The position numbers were made by a program, and so were the translations under genes. The notes beneath the pieces are model-generated. The model searched no databases. It was not told the DNA's origin and saw only the letters and a list, made by a program, of their open reading frames with translations. From positions 542,501-606,500 of the forward strand of contig JACVTC010000001.1 of the NCBI GenBank assembly GCA_016946835.1: a DNA stretch of 64,000 nucleotides, in the 5' to 3' direction. Below, piece by piece: positions 46,491 through 57,806 of this stretch. How positions within the stretch are numbered: the first letter of the stretch is position 1; every line of letters starts with the position of its first letter. The DNA is from Neocallimastix lanati (nom. inval.). Taxonomy: Eukaryota; Neocallimastigomycota; Neocallimastigomycetes; Neocallimastigales; Neocallimastigaceae.

Positions 46491-46870
46491 TTCTAACATC
46501 TATTTATGTGGTGAATCTAGTCTTGTAGGTGATATGGACATTTTGAATGACCAAAGACCACCTGTCCTATCTATGACTTCGGATACTTACAGATATGACC
46601 CTTTATTATCTAATAACAATAATAATGCGTCCCAATGTCTATGTCATTCACCTTGTTTCTCTAATGTTAATCACGAATCTGGATTTAATAGTGAAAATGA
46701 TAATTAATCTTAATATTTTTAACACCTCAGAAATAAGAAAGTCATCTTTTAATATGAACTCCACATGAAGAGATGGTATAATAACCCAAGTAACTTCATC
46801 AACTTCCAATACTCCTCCAAGAAAAATTCCGAAAAAGAATAGAACACTGTAAACAATTAAAAAATACAAA
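46473..46870 (+). pseudogene. Unidentified coding remnant 3, directly after the array
   Basis: An open forward frame without an ATG at its start runs from about 46473 to 46706 (ESSLVGDMDILNDQRPPVLS, MTSDTYRYDPLLSNNNNNAS, CLCHSPCFSNVNHESGFN). Base use is much less AT-rich than around it. After a stop, other frames go on with LNIFNTSEIRKSSFNMNST and IITQVTSSTSNTPPRKIPKK. Ser/Pro/Asn-rich composition would fit a gag N-terminus or a disordered host protein; no domain is recognised. A gypsy integrase relic follows at 47009 in the same orientation. Confidence 0.4.
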
Positions 46871-47008
46871 CTTTAAGAATAGATTTATAATGCGATTCAT
46901 AAATTTTTAAATTTTTTTTTTATTTACGATAGAGTTAAAACATATACAAAAAAAATAATGACATAACATATTTTAATAAATTGATAAATAGATAGATGTG
47001 TATGTGAG

Positions 47009-47600
47009 ATTTACCTCCACAAATCATCCAGAAAGTAATGGACTTATGGAAAACCGTAATAAAGAGATTGGTAAATTGTTATGATTGTTGTGTTCTAAGA
47101 ATAAGGATTGGGATGAAGTATTACCATCCGTTTAATAGGCTCTTAGAACTACAAAAAATAAAGTTACGAAACATTCGAGTTTTGAATTAGATTATGGTAG
47201 GGAAGATCAGCAGCCTTTCGATATTGCTGCTAGACCTACCAAAGATATTAATAAGTCGTCGGATAAGTATTGTAAAAATTCATAAATCATTGCCGATAGC
47301 TTTAGAAGCAGCTGAAAATGTTAAAAATTCAAATAAATATTGGGCTGTTAGGAGAGAGGAAAAGAATAGTTTGAATGAAGGAAAAAGAATTAGAGAAGGA
47401 GATTTGGTTTTAGAAATTTTTCGAGAACTAAGTTAGAACCTTATTTTGTCGGTCCTTTTAAAGTTATAAAAAACAATTTAATACAGTTACCTTGACTGAT
47501 CCGAATTCTGAAATTCAAATGAATAGGAATGTTCATTTGAAGAATATAATCAAGTATAACCCAACTTCATTGTAGCTTGAGATTTAGAGGGGCATCATGG
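47009..47600 (+). mobile_element. Ty3/gypsy integrase relic
   Basis: The forward strand carries the integrase segment NHPESNGLMENRNKEIGKLL near 47020-47082, ALRTTKNKVTKHSSFELDYG near 47138-47200, and then a helix-rich stretch (ALEAAENVKNSNKYW). The end is LEPYFVGPFKV with NRNVHLKNIIKYNP near 47430-47570. This is the same family as 7335-7705. GAGGGGCA at 47587-47594 may be the polypurine tract, with an LTR start close after it. The copy is broken several times. Confidence 0.78.
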
Positions 47601-48123
47601 TAAAGAATGAATTAATAACCTTTATTTCATTATAAAAATTTATTATTAATTCTTTACTTTATAGTAGTATATTCTTAATAAACCTAACCTTATATTTTAA
47701 ATTCTACATAATAAATTAATGAAACAACCTATATTATGAAAATAATTTATTTAGTTATAAATTAAATTAAACATTATAAATAATTTTAAAATCAAATCTA
47801 AATTAATTATTAAATTATTTATATTATTAAAAATAATATATTAATATACTATTATTGTAAAAACTTATTAAAAACTATATACTTTTTTTCCATAAACAAT
47901 ATATTATGAAAATTTTATTAAAATTATTAATTAAAGAATATTATAAAATTTATTATTAAAAATTATTAATAAAATATTATTATAAAATTTACTATTAAAA
48001 TTATTAATTAAATATTATAAAAATTTTATTTGATTTTTGAAAATAATTACAAAGAATTATTTAAAATAATTAAGGATTATTAAATTAATAATATTAATCT
48101 TTAAATATGATTTTATTAAACTC
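47601..48123. other. AT-rich, possible 3' LTR of the gypsy relic
   Basis: Starts right after a purine run at the end of the gypsy integrase relic, where an LTR is expected. No matching 5' LTR was found. There is no gene. Confidence 0.3.
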
Positions 48124-48248
48124 TGTAACGAATTGGGTTAATCACCAGGTTGGTGTATTAACTTAAATAAACAAATAAATGTAAAATATTGAAAAACACT
48201 TTAAATATTAAAATATTATTTAACAAATCATTTATTTTATCAAGATAT

Positions 48249-48280
<32 letters not shown>

Positions 48281-48892
48281 TGTTTAATGTTAATGAAACC
48301 TCGAAATTATTAAACTAATTTTAAACTACATGTTTTTATATCAAAATAAAATCAAACCTAATAATTTGATTGGTAAAATAATTTATAATAAAATTTAACA
48401 AAATAATATTTTCAATAAACAAAAAGTGTAATAGATGGAGTCGAACCAGTAACATCTTGTACTGAGCTCCAACTATTAACCAATAGACTAATAGATTTCA
48501 TTACAAACTCAAAAATGTCAAAGAAAGTAGTAAAACTATTTTCTATATATTTATTTTATAATTAAATTATATTTAAATATTATATTGTTATATTTATAGA
48601 AATTAAAACAAAAATAAGTTATTGATATAAAATTAATTCAATAATCCTATAAATTTAACTTCAAAACAATTAGTTATAGATTAAATTTACAAGAAAATAC
48701 AAATTCTTCAAAAATTCTAAAAAAATATAAAGGTATAATTTATAAAAATTGTAAAATATTAATGAATAAATAAAATAATAAATATTAAAATTTAATTAAA
48801 ATAAAAACATAAGCAGGTCAATTATATCCCTACCTGCGTAATTAATTTTAGTATTTATTCAAACCCGATTTACCATTGTGAGTTTCGTTACA
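48124..48892 (+). repeat. LTR-like unit with 9-bp inverted ends
   Basis: TGTAACGAA (48124-48132) and TTCGTTACA (48884-48892) are perfect inverted ends 769 bases apart, typical of gypsy LTRs. The start matches the two truncated repeats at 3730 and 4215. No matching target duplication was seen. Inside are an ATTT microsatellite (about 48248-48280), a tRNA-like unit (48427-48505) and a short hairpin GCAGGT/ACCTGC (48813-48837). It could be a solo LTR or a non-autonomous element. Confidence 0.5.
48427..48505 (-). ncRNA. tRNA-like pol III unit, degenerate
   Basis: A 79-base reverse-strand unit. The acceptor pairs TGTAATG with TATTACA over seven positions, including one G-T. The A box TAGTCTATTGG (48480-48490) is one base short of consensus. 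The B box GGTTCGACTCC (48437-48447) is perfect. TTTTT follows one base after the end (48421-48425), a pol III terminator. The D arm can form CTATTA/TAATAG. Extra bases lie between acceptor and A box, the T stem is only partly paired and no normal anticodon arm is visible. It is therefore more likely a tRNA pseudogene or SINE head than a working tRNA. Confidence 0.5.
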
Positions 48893-48989
48893 ATAAAAGC
48901 TAATTTAATTTCCATAATCAATAAAAATTTAATTTTATTTTTCTTTAACATGGATCATGGCTACATTTAACACATTGGTATTTAAAGTT

Positions 48990-49310
48990 TTTCCAATTGC
49001 GCCATAAAAAAGCAATGGTTTTACTTAAATAATACAATGATCAATATGGATAAAATATTGATTGAATTTTATTTAGGTTTTTCTTCTAATCTTTTCCTAA
49101 ATAAGAATATAGTTGAGATTAGAAATTCTTTTTTATTTTAACGTTATTTTTACAAAAAAATATAAATTATGCTCGAGTTCTCTCTTTGAGAAATCAAGAA
49201 TTATTATTAAATAACAATTATAATAAATGATATAAAATTATTTTTTCATTAAATAGCAAATAACAATTAAACTTTTATTAAAAAGCATATTTTAATTTTC
49301 TTGTGTCCTT
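48990..49310 (+). repeat. LTR-like dispersed repeat, related to 21380-21800
   Basis: Holds CTAATCTTTTCCTAAATAAG and GAGATTAGAAATTC as at 21500-21555. A TATA-like ATATAAA (about 49159) follows, then GAGTTCTCTCTTTGAGAAATC near 49175, which recurs at 27578 and, reversed, near 31140-31220. Promoter followed by a conserved block fits U3-R-U5. Confidence 0.45.
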
Positions 49311-49389
49311 CAGTTCAGCTATTTATTGATAAAATAATCTTTATTAAGTATTATATTTCCTTTTTATTTCTCAATTTAATCATTAGTCT

Positions 49390-49812
49390 AGATTAGAATA
49401 GAATTAATGATAATTTGAAGAAACTATTGATTAAAATCTTGGCAGCAATTTGGTCTTGTAAACCGTCTAAGAAGGAGTTCATTTTGGCTTCTTTGTTCCA
49501 TGAGGAATCGTCGGCGCATTTGTTGAAATCCAGTATATATTTCTGTATTTCACCGATTTTTCTTTGTTTTATGGTTTTAAGTTTTTGATTGAAGGTGAAA
49601 ATAGCATCATTATTGCCCAACATATGTTTGAGTCTAGCGACAAATGCTTCACAATTGTTTAAGCAAGAGTCCTGGTTTTCTATAAGTAAGCCAAGATAAT
49701 CTAAACGACCTTAGTGGCATCATCAGAGTAACTATCTGGAAGAGTATAAAGATTAATTAGATATTGACCAAGAATCCTTCAAAGTATCTTCGATTACCGA
49801 CGAATCCATCCT
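49390..49812 (-). mobile_element. Ty3/gypsy gag relic
   Basis: The reverse strand begins MDSSVIEDTLKDSW-like near 49810. The best part is 49393-49623: LGNNDAIFTFNQKLKTIKQR, EIQKYILDFNKCADDSSWNK and FLDGLQDQIAAKIL. This is the retrotransposon gag capsid pattern (F...F..L...W.....A...F..GL). It is interrupted a few times. No protease or RT is attached. Confidence 0.65.
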
Positions 49813-50390
49813 TAAATGTAGTTTTTTATTTCATTATCTTCTATTTTGAAATTGTTTATTCTAAACTAAAACTGCAACTATACTAATACTAAAACAAAAA
49901 TTATTATTAGATTTTATTTTTTTTTTATATATTAAAAAATTATATAATTTTTTTGTATTGGATAAAATATTAAATAAAAATAGTTTTTATATATATATAT
50001 ATTTATAAATTTCTCTCCAAACACTCTATTTTAAAGAAAATTTTATACAAACGAGATCACTTTATTACTTGTTAAAGTTTTTGTAAAGTGACCTTTATTT
50101 ATATTCACTCTTTAAATATAAATAATAGTTTATAATATATTTAATGTAAAATACAAATAAAAATAAAATAATTTTATAAACAACATTAATAATTAATAAG
50201 CATGTATTATATTAGTTTTATATATTTTACTTATTAATATTAATTTTTCATTATTAAATTTCCTTTTTCTTTTCTTTTGTTTACTTTTCTTTATTCTTCT
50301 TTAAAAACAAAAGTTTACTTGTATTTTATTATTATTATTACAGAATTAAGTTCTAAATTATTAATATATTATTAATATATTTATAATTTC
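49813..50390. other. AT desert, nothing recognised
   Basis: No gene, tRNA or clear repeat seen. Confidence 0.4.
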
Positions 50391-53300
50391 TGTTAGTAAT
50401 TAAGTTTAATATTAAATAAATATATTAAAATAAACAGTATAATAAATATATATAATGCATAAATTTATAATATATAAAAATATAAATAACATATATATAT
50501 GAGCTAGCATATGTGATAGCGGCGTATTATAAATCATATGTTATGTATAATATTTTAATATATAATATACTTAAATATCTTAAATATAATAATATGAAAT
50601 AACGCCTAAATTAATATTATTAAATGTATTAAATGTATTCCATTTTCATTAATAAAATTAATAAATATCACGTCAAAAATAACAAATTAAGAGTCTCAAG
50701 AATTCAGGTGTATTAAGATAATAAAAAATAAAACAAAATAAAATAAAAAACTAAATAAAATAAAATAATATTTTTAAAATAAAGTAAAATAGATAATTTT
50801 AATAATGGTCTAGCAAGGAGGATCTACATACTTAAGAAATGCTAGAATGAAAGTAACTTCAAGTTATGGAAGAAGGAACTATTTATATTGTTAATGCAAG
50901 AAAAACTACTTACCCACATTCTAAGCAATAAATTAACAATAAAGGATGGATCTACTATATCAAGGGATGAAAGGGGAAAATTAATTCCAGTTCAAGGAAG
51001 AGAAAATTTTTTCTTTGACAAAGAAATAACTGATGACGATATAGCGGTCGATGTAAAAGTCAAAAACATTTTAATTAAAAGTAATAATAATAAAATAGTA
51101 TTACGTGTAGATTTTATATCTCTAACGACATATGAAATCTACTAAGAAATTTTAAGTATGAATGTTGGTACTGATGAAGAAAGTGTTAGACAAATTAAAG
51201 AAAATTTAAATATGAAATATGATCAAGAAGAGAATATAAGTTTATCCCTGTTTATTTCTGATTTGAATCAAAGGTTCAAAGAATTAGAAAGTCTAAAAGA
51301 AAAGGTTGCTATTTTTGATAAATTTAACTACTTATAGAGCCATTTAAGAGGAACTATCAAATAAAGCAAACTTATTGCTTATCAAACTAACTGGAAAGGT
51401 ACTACGGATAATCTAATTAATGTTAATAATAAATTAAAATAATTACGAAGGTTAGGTGAAGAAGATAAAACAAACATCATAATATCAAATACTCAAAAAA
51501 TACAGGACAATTATAATAAAATAAAATACAATAATGTAAATAAATATAGAAAGAACATAGGATGTTGGTATTGTGGGAAACAAGGACACTATAAGAAGGA
51601 ATGTTGGAACAGAAGAGCAAACTATGCTAATAAGAAGAAAAGTAATTATAATAATAATAAAAATAATAAAGCATATCAAAGGAAAAAAAAACAAGAGGAG
51701 AGGCAAAATAAAATGCCAAAATAACTAAGTTAAGGAAAATATAAAAATTAGATAAACATAAAGAATACATCATTGACTATTATAACGATGTGTACAATAC
51801 AGAATCAAAAGGAAGTATTCTACCTGGAAAGAAATTAAAATATTATAAATTATCAAACATTGATGAAAATCAAATTAATGAGGACATATGTTCTTGAACC
51901 CTTGATTCTGAAACTACCTACCATATGATAAAAATTATTACGTGCAATACTCATCTTAATAACGTTTTTTGGGAAGATGAAATTAACACTGCCATTTATA
52001 TTAATAATAGGATGCCACATAGAGGTATTGATAACAAAGTTCCATATGAACTTTTATATAATAAAAAAGTTGATTATAATAGGTTTAAAGTTTTTGTTGC
52101 CAAGTATTCTTCCTTGTTCCTAAACAATTCAGGAAGAAGTTACAAAACATGTCTTTTCCAGGTATCTTCTTAGGTTATGACTCCAATCCTACGGCTTATC
52201 GTATTTATGATATTTTAAATAACAAAGCTGTTATCTCATGTTCAGTTGTCTTTTTTGAAGACATTCTAGGTAATGGTTCTGCTTCTTCTTCCACACCTAA
52301 TATTATAAATTTAACTCCATATTATGAAAACGGGGGAAGTGATGCAGAGGTCTTTGTTGATTTTACTGATAATAATACAAATAATTTTACTAATATTTGA
52401 TCATAATAACAATTCTAATAATAATATTTCTAATAATACTGACATAAATAACTCAAACTAAATACAAATAATTACAATGGTTCTGATAATTCATATTATT
52501 ACGATCAATACAATCATAGAAATTTAATACCTAATACTCAAAATCAATATAATTTCGTTTCACCGTATATTTTAAATTTTTCTCTTCTACCATATCATTA
52601 TAGTAATTCTTCAATGTATAATCCCAATTTACAAAACGGTTATATAAATAATTATAGTAATATTGAAAATTACAAAATTCCATTCGACTACAATCTCAAT
52701 AGTAATAATTTAAATAATTCTAATTTAAATAATATGAATAATGTTTTAAATAATAATCTAAATCAATATAATTATACTAACAATTCAACAAACAATATTG
52801 AACAAAATAATTTAAATAATTCTAATATAAATGATCCAAATGTTAATCTTAATCAAAACGTGAATATCTAATTGATGTAAATATCAACAAGAATTTAAAG
52901 CTAATAAATGAAAATAAAAGTGAATATAAAGGAATAAATAATGTAAATAATCAAAACATTGTACAGAAGGAAAAATCAATTAAAGATAATATATAACGAA
53001 AATAGTTTTTCAAAACGTAAACGTAGTGATGAAGTAAACAATAAAATAAATGATAATTACAAATACAGAAAGGCAATTAATTATTATAATATGATTTTAT
53101 TAAGCAATGATAATTTAGATGAACCAGAATCTTATAAAGATATTTCAAATAGAAAAGATAAGAAAGGATGGTTAGAAGCAATTAAAACAGAATTAAACAA
53201 TATGAAAAATAAGAAAGTATACACATTTATCAAAGAAGTTCCTGAAGGAAAAAACGTAATTTCCACAAGATGGGTGTTTACTTTTAGAAGGAATGATATT

Positions 53301-53990
53301 GGAATAATTACTAAATATAATGCAAGATTACTTGCTCGTAGTTTTTCTCAATAATGATGTAGATTATATAGAAATTTTTTCTCCTACACTTAAGCAAAAT
53401 TCTTTAATAATTCATATTTCAATTGCTATACATTATAATTTTGGAATATATCAGATAGATAAAGGCAGCTTATTTAAATACTGACCTGGAAGAAGAATTA
53501 TATATGGACATTCCTGAAGGTTAATGGAAAACTTAGAGAAAGAAAATTTGATAAAACTAAATTATATGCAAGTAGTCGGTTCATTTTTATATTTGGCTAT
53601 GGGAACTAGACCTGATATAATGTATGCTACAAGTAAAGCTTCAAGAAAAAATCAGATCCCTACTTATGAAGATTGGATGAATGTCAATAAAATATTCAGA
53701 TACTTGAAAGGTACAAAATATTATGGTAAAAAATTCAATAAAGATATTAATTTAAAAGTATAAGTTGATACAGATCTAGGTGGTGATAAAAAAACAAGAA
53801 GATCTACTACGGGATTTATAATCGTTATGGGATCAGCTCCAGTTACTTAGTATTCTAAATTTCAACACTGTGTAGTAATATCTACAGCTGAGAGCGAATA
53901 TTATAGCTTAAATGATTGTGTTTTAAAATGCATGTGGATGAAGAATTTTTAAATGAATTAAATATAAAAGTAATTTGTATCACAATAAAT
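50391..53990 (+). mobile_element. Ty1/copia element G
   Basis: Forward strand. A candidate 5' LTR (TGTTAGTAATTAAG... to ...AAAATAACA, 50391-50684) is followed at once by a primer site (50685-50698). Gag runs about 50810-51720 with a zinc knuckle (CWYCGKQGHYKKEC) near 51560-51605. A protease start lies near 51890 and an integrase tail at 51925-52250 (NRMPHRG, FKVFVAKYSS, GIFLGYDSNPTAYRIYDI). The Asn-rich linker is 52380-52960. RT occupies about 53000-53640 (RWVFTFRRND, TRPDIMYATSKASRKNQ) and RNase H ends near 53950 (TAESEYYSL). Most of the integrase and part of RT are gone. No 3' LTR is recognised. It has about ten breaks and is intermediate in age. Confidence 0.85.
50685..50698 (+). promoter_or_regulatory. 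Primer-binding site of copia G (tRNA-Lys anticodon-arm type)
   Basis: AATTAAGAGTCTCA follows AACA. It shares 13 bases (ATTAAGAGTCTCA) with the sites of elements C and F. Confidence 0.65.
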
Positions 53991-56335
53991 ATTGATAATT
54001 ATAATTTCTGTATTCCTTTTTATTTTTAATATATTAAATAAATTAAAATAAATAAAGTGAATAATTCAATACAAAATTAATAAATTAAGAAAATCAATGA
54101 ATACAAAAATAAATAAATAATTAAATGAATAAATAAATGTGTTTTTGTTTACATTAATTTATGATATTAATATAAAATAAAATTTATGGTACTAAAGTTT
54201 ATTTATTAAGAAAGTATATAGTTTAATGTTTTTTTTTTAAAATAAAAAAAATTTTTTTTATTTTTATTAATTATCAATATTTTCAAATTATATGTAACTA
54301 TAATTAATATATTATTTTAATTATATAATTAATATATATTTACATATATTTTTTGTTTATATATATTATTATTATGTATAATACACATAACTATAAAAAA
54401 AAATATGAAAAAAAATTTTTTTTGAACAATTTTACATATGCAGTGATGATGTGACTTCCTTCTTATTGAATAAATTATTTAGTAAATAAATGATATGAAT
54501 TATTATATAATAAAATAATACTTTTACTATTAACAATAAAATAGTATCAATAAAAATCAGTAGTAAAGAGCAAAATAACACTTATATATTTATTTGAATA
54601 TATTTATTAATATATACGATATTTATTATTTATAATATTTAATATTATAATTTTTCTAACTCTTTCATTTTTTTATTCCTTTATTTTTTATTTATTATAA
54701 TTAAAATATACAAAAGAAACATACATATAAATAAAATATAAAAAAGAATTATATAAAAAGAAACAACTAATATATCAAAAAAAATATATGTAAAAATATA
54801 TAAATATATTAGTAACATATATATAGGTTTATTTTAAAAATTAATAAGAAAATAAATTTTTAGGCTTAGAAAAATAAATGCCACTTTTCTGTTACATTTT
54901 AAATAATTATAAGATAAATTTAAGCATTGCAATGCAGTTGTAAACTATTTTACTAAATATAATTACAATAAATTTTTATTAACTATATATGAAATTTCTA
55001 TTTCATAGAATTAAATGTATATGATTCATATATTTAATTGATCTTTATGAATAATTTATTGATTAAATATAAAATATAAATATTGATCTTTATTAATAAT
55101 TTATTGATAAAATATGAATATTAGTATTTAAAAATATATTATAATATTAAGAAGGATTTTTTATTACTCATTTCATCATTTAATAATTTTTTTAATAAAA
55201 AGGGAAAATCAAGCAATCAAAATGAAAATAGAAAAAAAAAAGTCAATTTTTAATTATTTTTTATATGCAAAGGTCATATATTTATTATAAGCATGAACTT
55301 TTTTTTGAAAAAAGCATTAAAATCATATACTTGAATATTTGACATTACAATAAAATTAATAAAGATATTATTATAAAAGTAATTTCCTTAATTTTTTCAA
55401 TTTTTATATTTAATAAATCTTATTTTCCTTCATTTCAATTTTATAAATTTAACCACTTTATAGTATTAATTAGTTTAAAAAAATAAAATAATAATAAAAA
55501 TTAATTCAAAATTCAAAAGGGTTAAATTATTAAAAAAAATTATATTTTTTATCATAAAAGTTTAATATAGTAAAAATAACATTAAAAAAAAAAGGGATCA
55601 ATATAAATTAGAGTATTATTTTATATATATAAATATATAATATATATATTATTATTTTATAAATATATATACATTTTCACGTAAGCTTATGATATAAAAC
55701 GTAAATAAAAACTTTAATTATTAATAAATTATTTTATTAATAATTACATAAAAATAAACTAATAAATCATTTGAAAATTCGTGACATAAATAAAACGTGA
55801 TCGAAAATAACGTGATAAAATTAAAATTATGTAAAGACATAAAATTATGAAAGAACATAAAAATTAATGTAAACATAAAATTTATTACATAAATTTTATG
55901 TTATGTTAAAATTGAAATAATTTATAATTTCTTTTTATTATTTTTATTATTTTTATAATGATATTTTATTATATTTTAATTATTTTTAATAATTATTTTT
56001 TTATATTAATATTTTATATTTTATTATTTTATGAATATTTTATTTTAATATTTTATATTTTATTTTATACTTTTATATTAAATACTTTAAATACTTAATA
56101 GTTACTCTAAGAGAATTAATTAATTAAATAGTTTATTATGAATTACAAATGTAAAAACAAGAAAAATTCTTTATAATTATTCTTTGCACAGTTTTATGAC
56201 AAAAATTATTTTATAATCCTTTATATTTTCAAGATAAATATTAAATACATGTATTAATTAATTTTATAGTTATTTTTAAATAATAAATAAATAAAATTTT
56301 ATAATTAAATAAATACTTAAATAAAACTTTTCCCA
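53991..56335. other. AT desert, probably includes a worn LTR at its right end
   Basis: Nearly pure A/T, including TATA-like microsatellites near 54600-54850 and 55620-55680. The last few hundred bases should hold the 5' LTR of the gypsy element whose leader begins near 56360, but no left LTR boundary can be set. No gene seen. Confidence 0.4.
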
Positions 56336-56362
56336 ACAAGAGAACTTGAACCTAAGGCTACT

Positions 56363-56383
56363 TTATCATTTTGGTGGAGATAT
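56363..56383 (+). promoter_or_regulatory. Gypsy LTR end and primer-binding-site motif
   Basis: TTATCA (56363-56368) is the likely LTR end. TGGTGGAGATAT (56372-56383) is the likely primer site, identical in 12 bases to 43680-43691. Confidence 0.45.
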
Positions 56384-56661
56384 CGGTTCTCTTAGAGGAA
56401 GAGAAGAATATAATTATTTCCAATAATTATTAAAAAAAAAAAAATAAAAATTTTTTTTTAAACCTTAATACATATTAAATTGATATTCGTTGAAGAATTT
56501 TTTGAAAAACTTATTGAAATACGTAACAAAAGAAAAATGTCGGAATTTAATGAGGCGATGCTCTTACAACAACGCTTCATGTCCTTGCAAGCCATAATTA
56601 ATGTTACAGCAAGGAACATGATGTAGAGCGTTGATACGACCAGTTCGTTACATGGACTAGA

Positions 56662-57804
56662 ATGCAAAAAATAACTAGTCCTACTGATATTTATGATTGG
56701 TGCCGTATGAAGGTGCAAGGTCAAGGTTCTAAAAGCATCCAAGCATTAATAACTAAGGATGCTAATGGAGACTTAGTTTATCCTAACCTTGAACAAATGA
56801 GAGATGCATTGCTAAAAACGTACAAATTAGAAAAAGATCCTGATGATATTATTAATGAAATAAAATCTATGAAGATTAATAAAGGAGAAGATGTAAAAGA
56901 ATTCAATCAGAAGTACTTAAAATTATATAATGATTTAAATGATGAATACAAATTAAGAATTTCTTCTTACGACTATTTAGATGCAATAATTAGTAAAACT
57001 ATTGTGTGGCGTAGCGTAAAATCGGAAATTAAAAATAAGAAAATTACGCTATCAAAAGCTATGGACGCTGTAGAATTCTATGATAAAATGGAAAATGAAT
57101 TAAAGCTAAAAACTCAAAATAGTAATAATTCATCATCTAATAATAGAAATAATAAAAATTCAAATTATAATAAATCTTCTAATTTTGTTAATCAAAGTGG
57201 CTACAAGAATAACAACCATAATAACCCTAATTTTAATAACAAGCATAAAGTTTCTTTTTGTAAGTTTTGCCACGAAAAGGGACATTCAATCTCCGACTGT
57301 TCTGGTTATGCAAAATTCCAATATTTTAAATATATGGATTCCATGATGAATAATAATTTTAATAATTTCTCAAATAATAATTTTAATAATATTAATCATG
57401 GTAGTAATAATAATTTTAATTCAGACAATCAAAATTGGAACGGAAACAATAACAGAAACAATGGTTATAGGAACAACAATAAACCTAATAAATTTAATGG
57501 CTTTACATATTTTAATAATCAAAATTTTAATAATAATCAGCCATTCTATAATCAAAATTATAATAATAATCAAAATTTTAATAACCAGCCATTTTATAAC
57601 TATAATTTTAATAATCAGCCACTGAATAATCATAACTTTAATAATAATCAAAATTTTAATAATATCCAAAATTTTAATAATGGTCAAAATTTTAATGAAA
57701 ACTTTAATTCTTATAATTCTAATTTTAATAATCCTGGTTTTAATAATTCCTATAATAGGAATATTAATGAAGAAAACTCAGAGGAAAATAGTTCTTTAAA
57801 CTAG
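56662..57804 (+). CDS. Gag-like capsid/nucleocapsid protein of gypsy element M
   Basis: 380 residues from this frame opening. Residues about 1-150 fit a retrotransposon gag capsid domain (WCRMKVQGQGSKSIQAL, LRDALL-like tract, VKEFNQKYLKLYNDL, AIISKTIVWRSVK). A CCHC zinc knuckle CKFCHEKGHSISDC (57259-57300, residues about 200-213) would bind RNA. The last 160 residues are a low-complexity tail of repeated NFNNNQ-like units (QNFNN, QPFYN), probably disordered. The capsid start lies a little upstream of this opening, so the true N-terminus is uncertain. Its stop at 57802-57804 is only two bases before the ATG of the next frame, which is in another reading frame. Gag-protease frames of gypsy elements are often joined by frameshifting; whether that or reinitiation applies here is unknown. 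Confidence 0.7.
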   Translation: MQKITSPTDIYDWCRMKVQGQGSKSIQALITKDANGDLVYPNLEQMRDALLKTYKLEKDPDDIINEIKSMKINKGEDVKEFNQKYLKLYNDLNDEYKLRISSYDYLDAIISKTIVWRSVKSEIKNKKITLSKAMDAVEFYDKMENELKLKTQNSNNSSSNNRNNKNSNYNKSSNFVNQSGYKNNNHNNPNFNNKHKVSFCKFCHEKGHSISDCSGYAKFQYFKYMDSMMNNNFNNFSNNNFNNINHGSNNNFNSDNQNWNGNNNRNNGYRNNNKPNKFNGFTYFNNQNFNNNQPFYNQNYNNNQNFNNQPFYNYNFNNQPLNNHNFNNNQNFNNIQNFNNGQNFNENFNSYNSNFNNPGFNNSYNRNINEENSEENSSLN

Positions 57805-57806
57805 TA

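Noticed and set aside
48252-48280. Telomere-like or regulatory repeat (TTTA)n.
   Set aside because: A simple AT microsatellite, of a kind found throughout the window.
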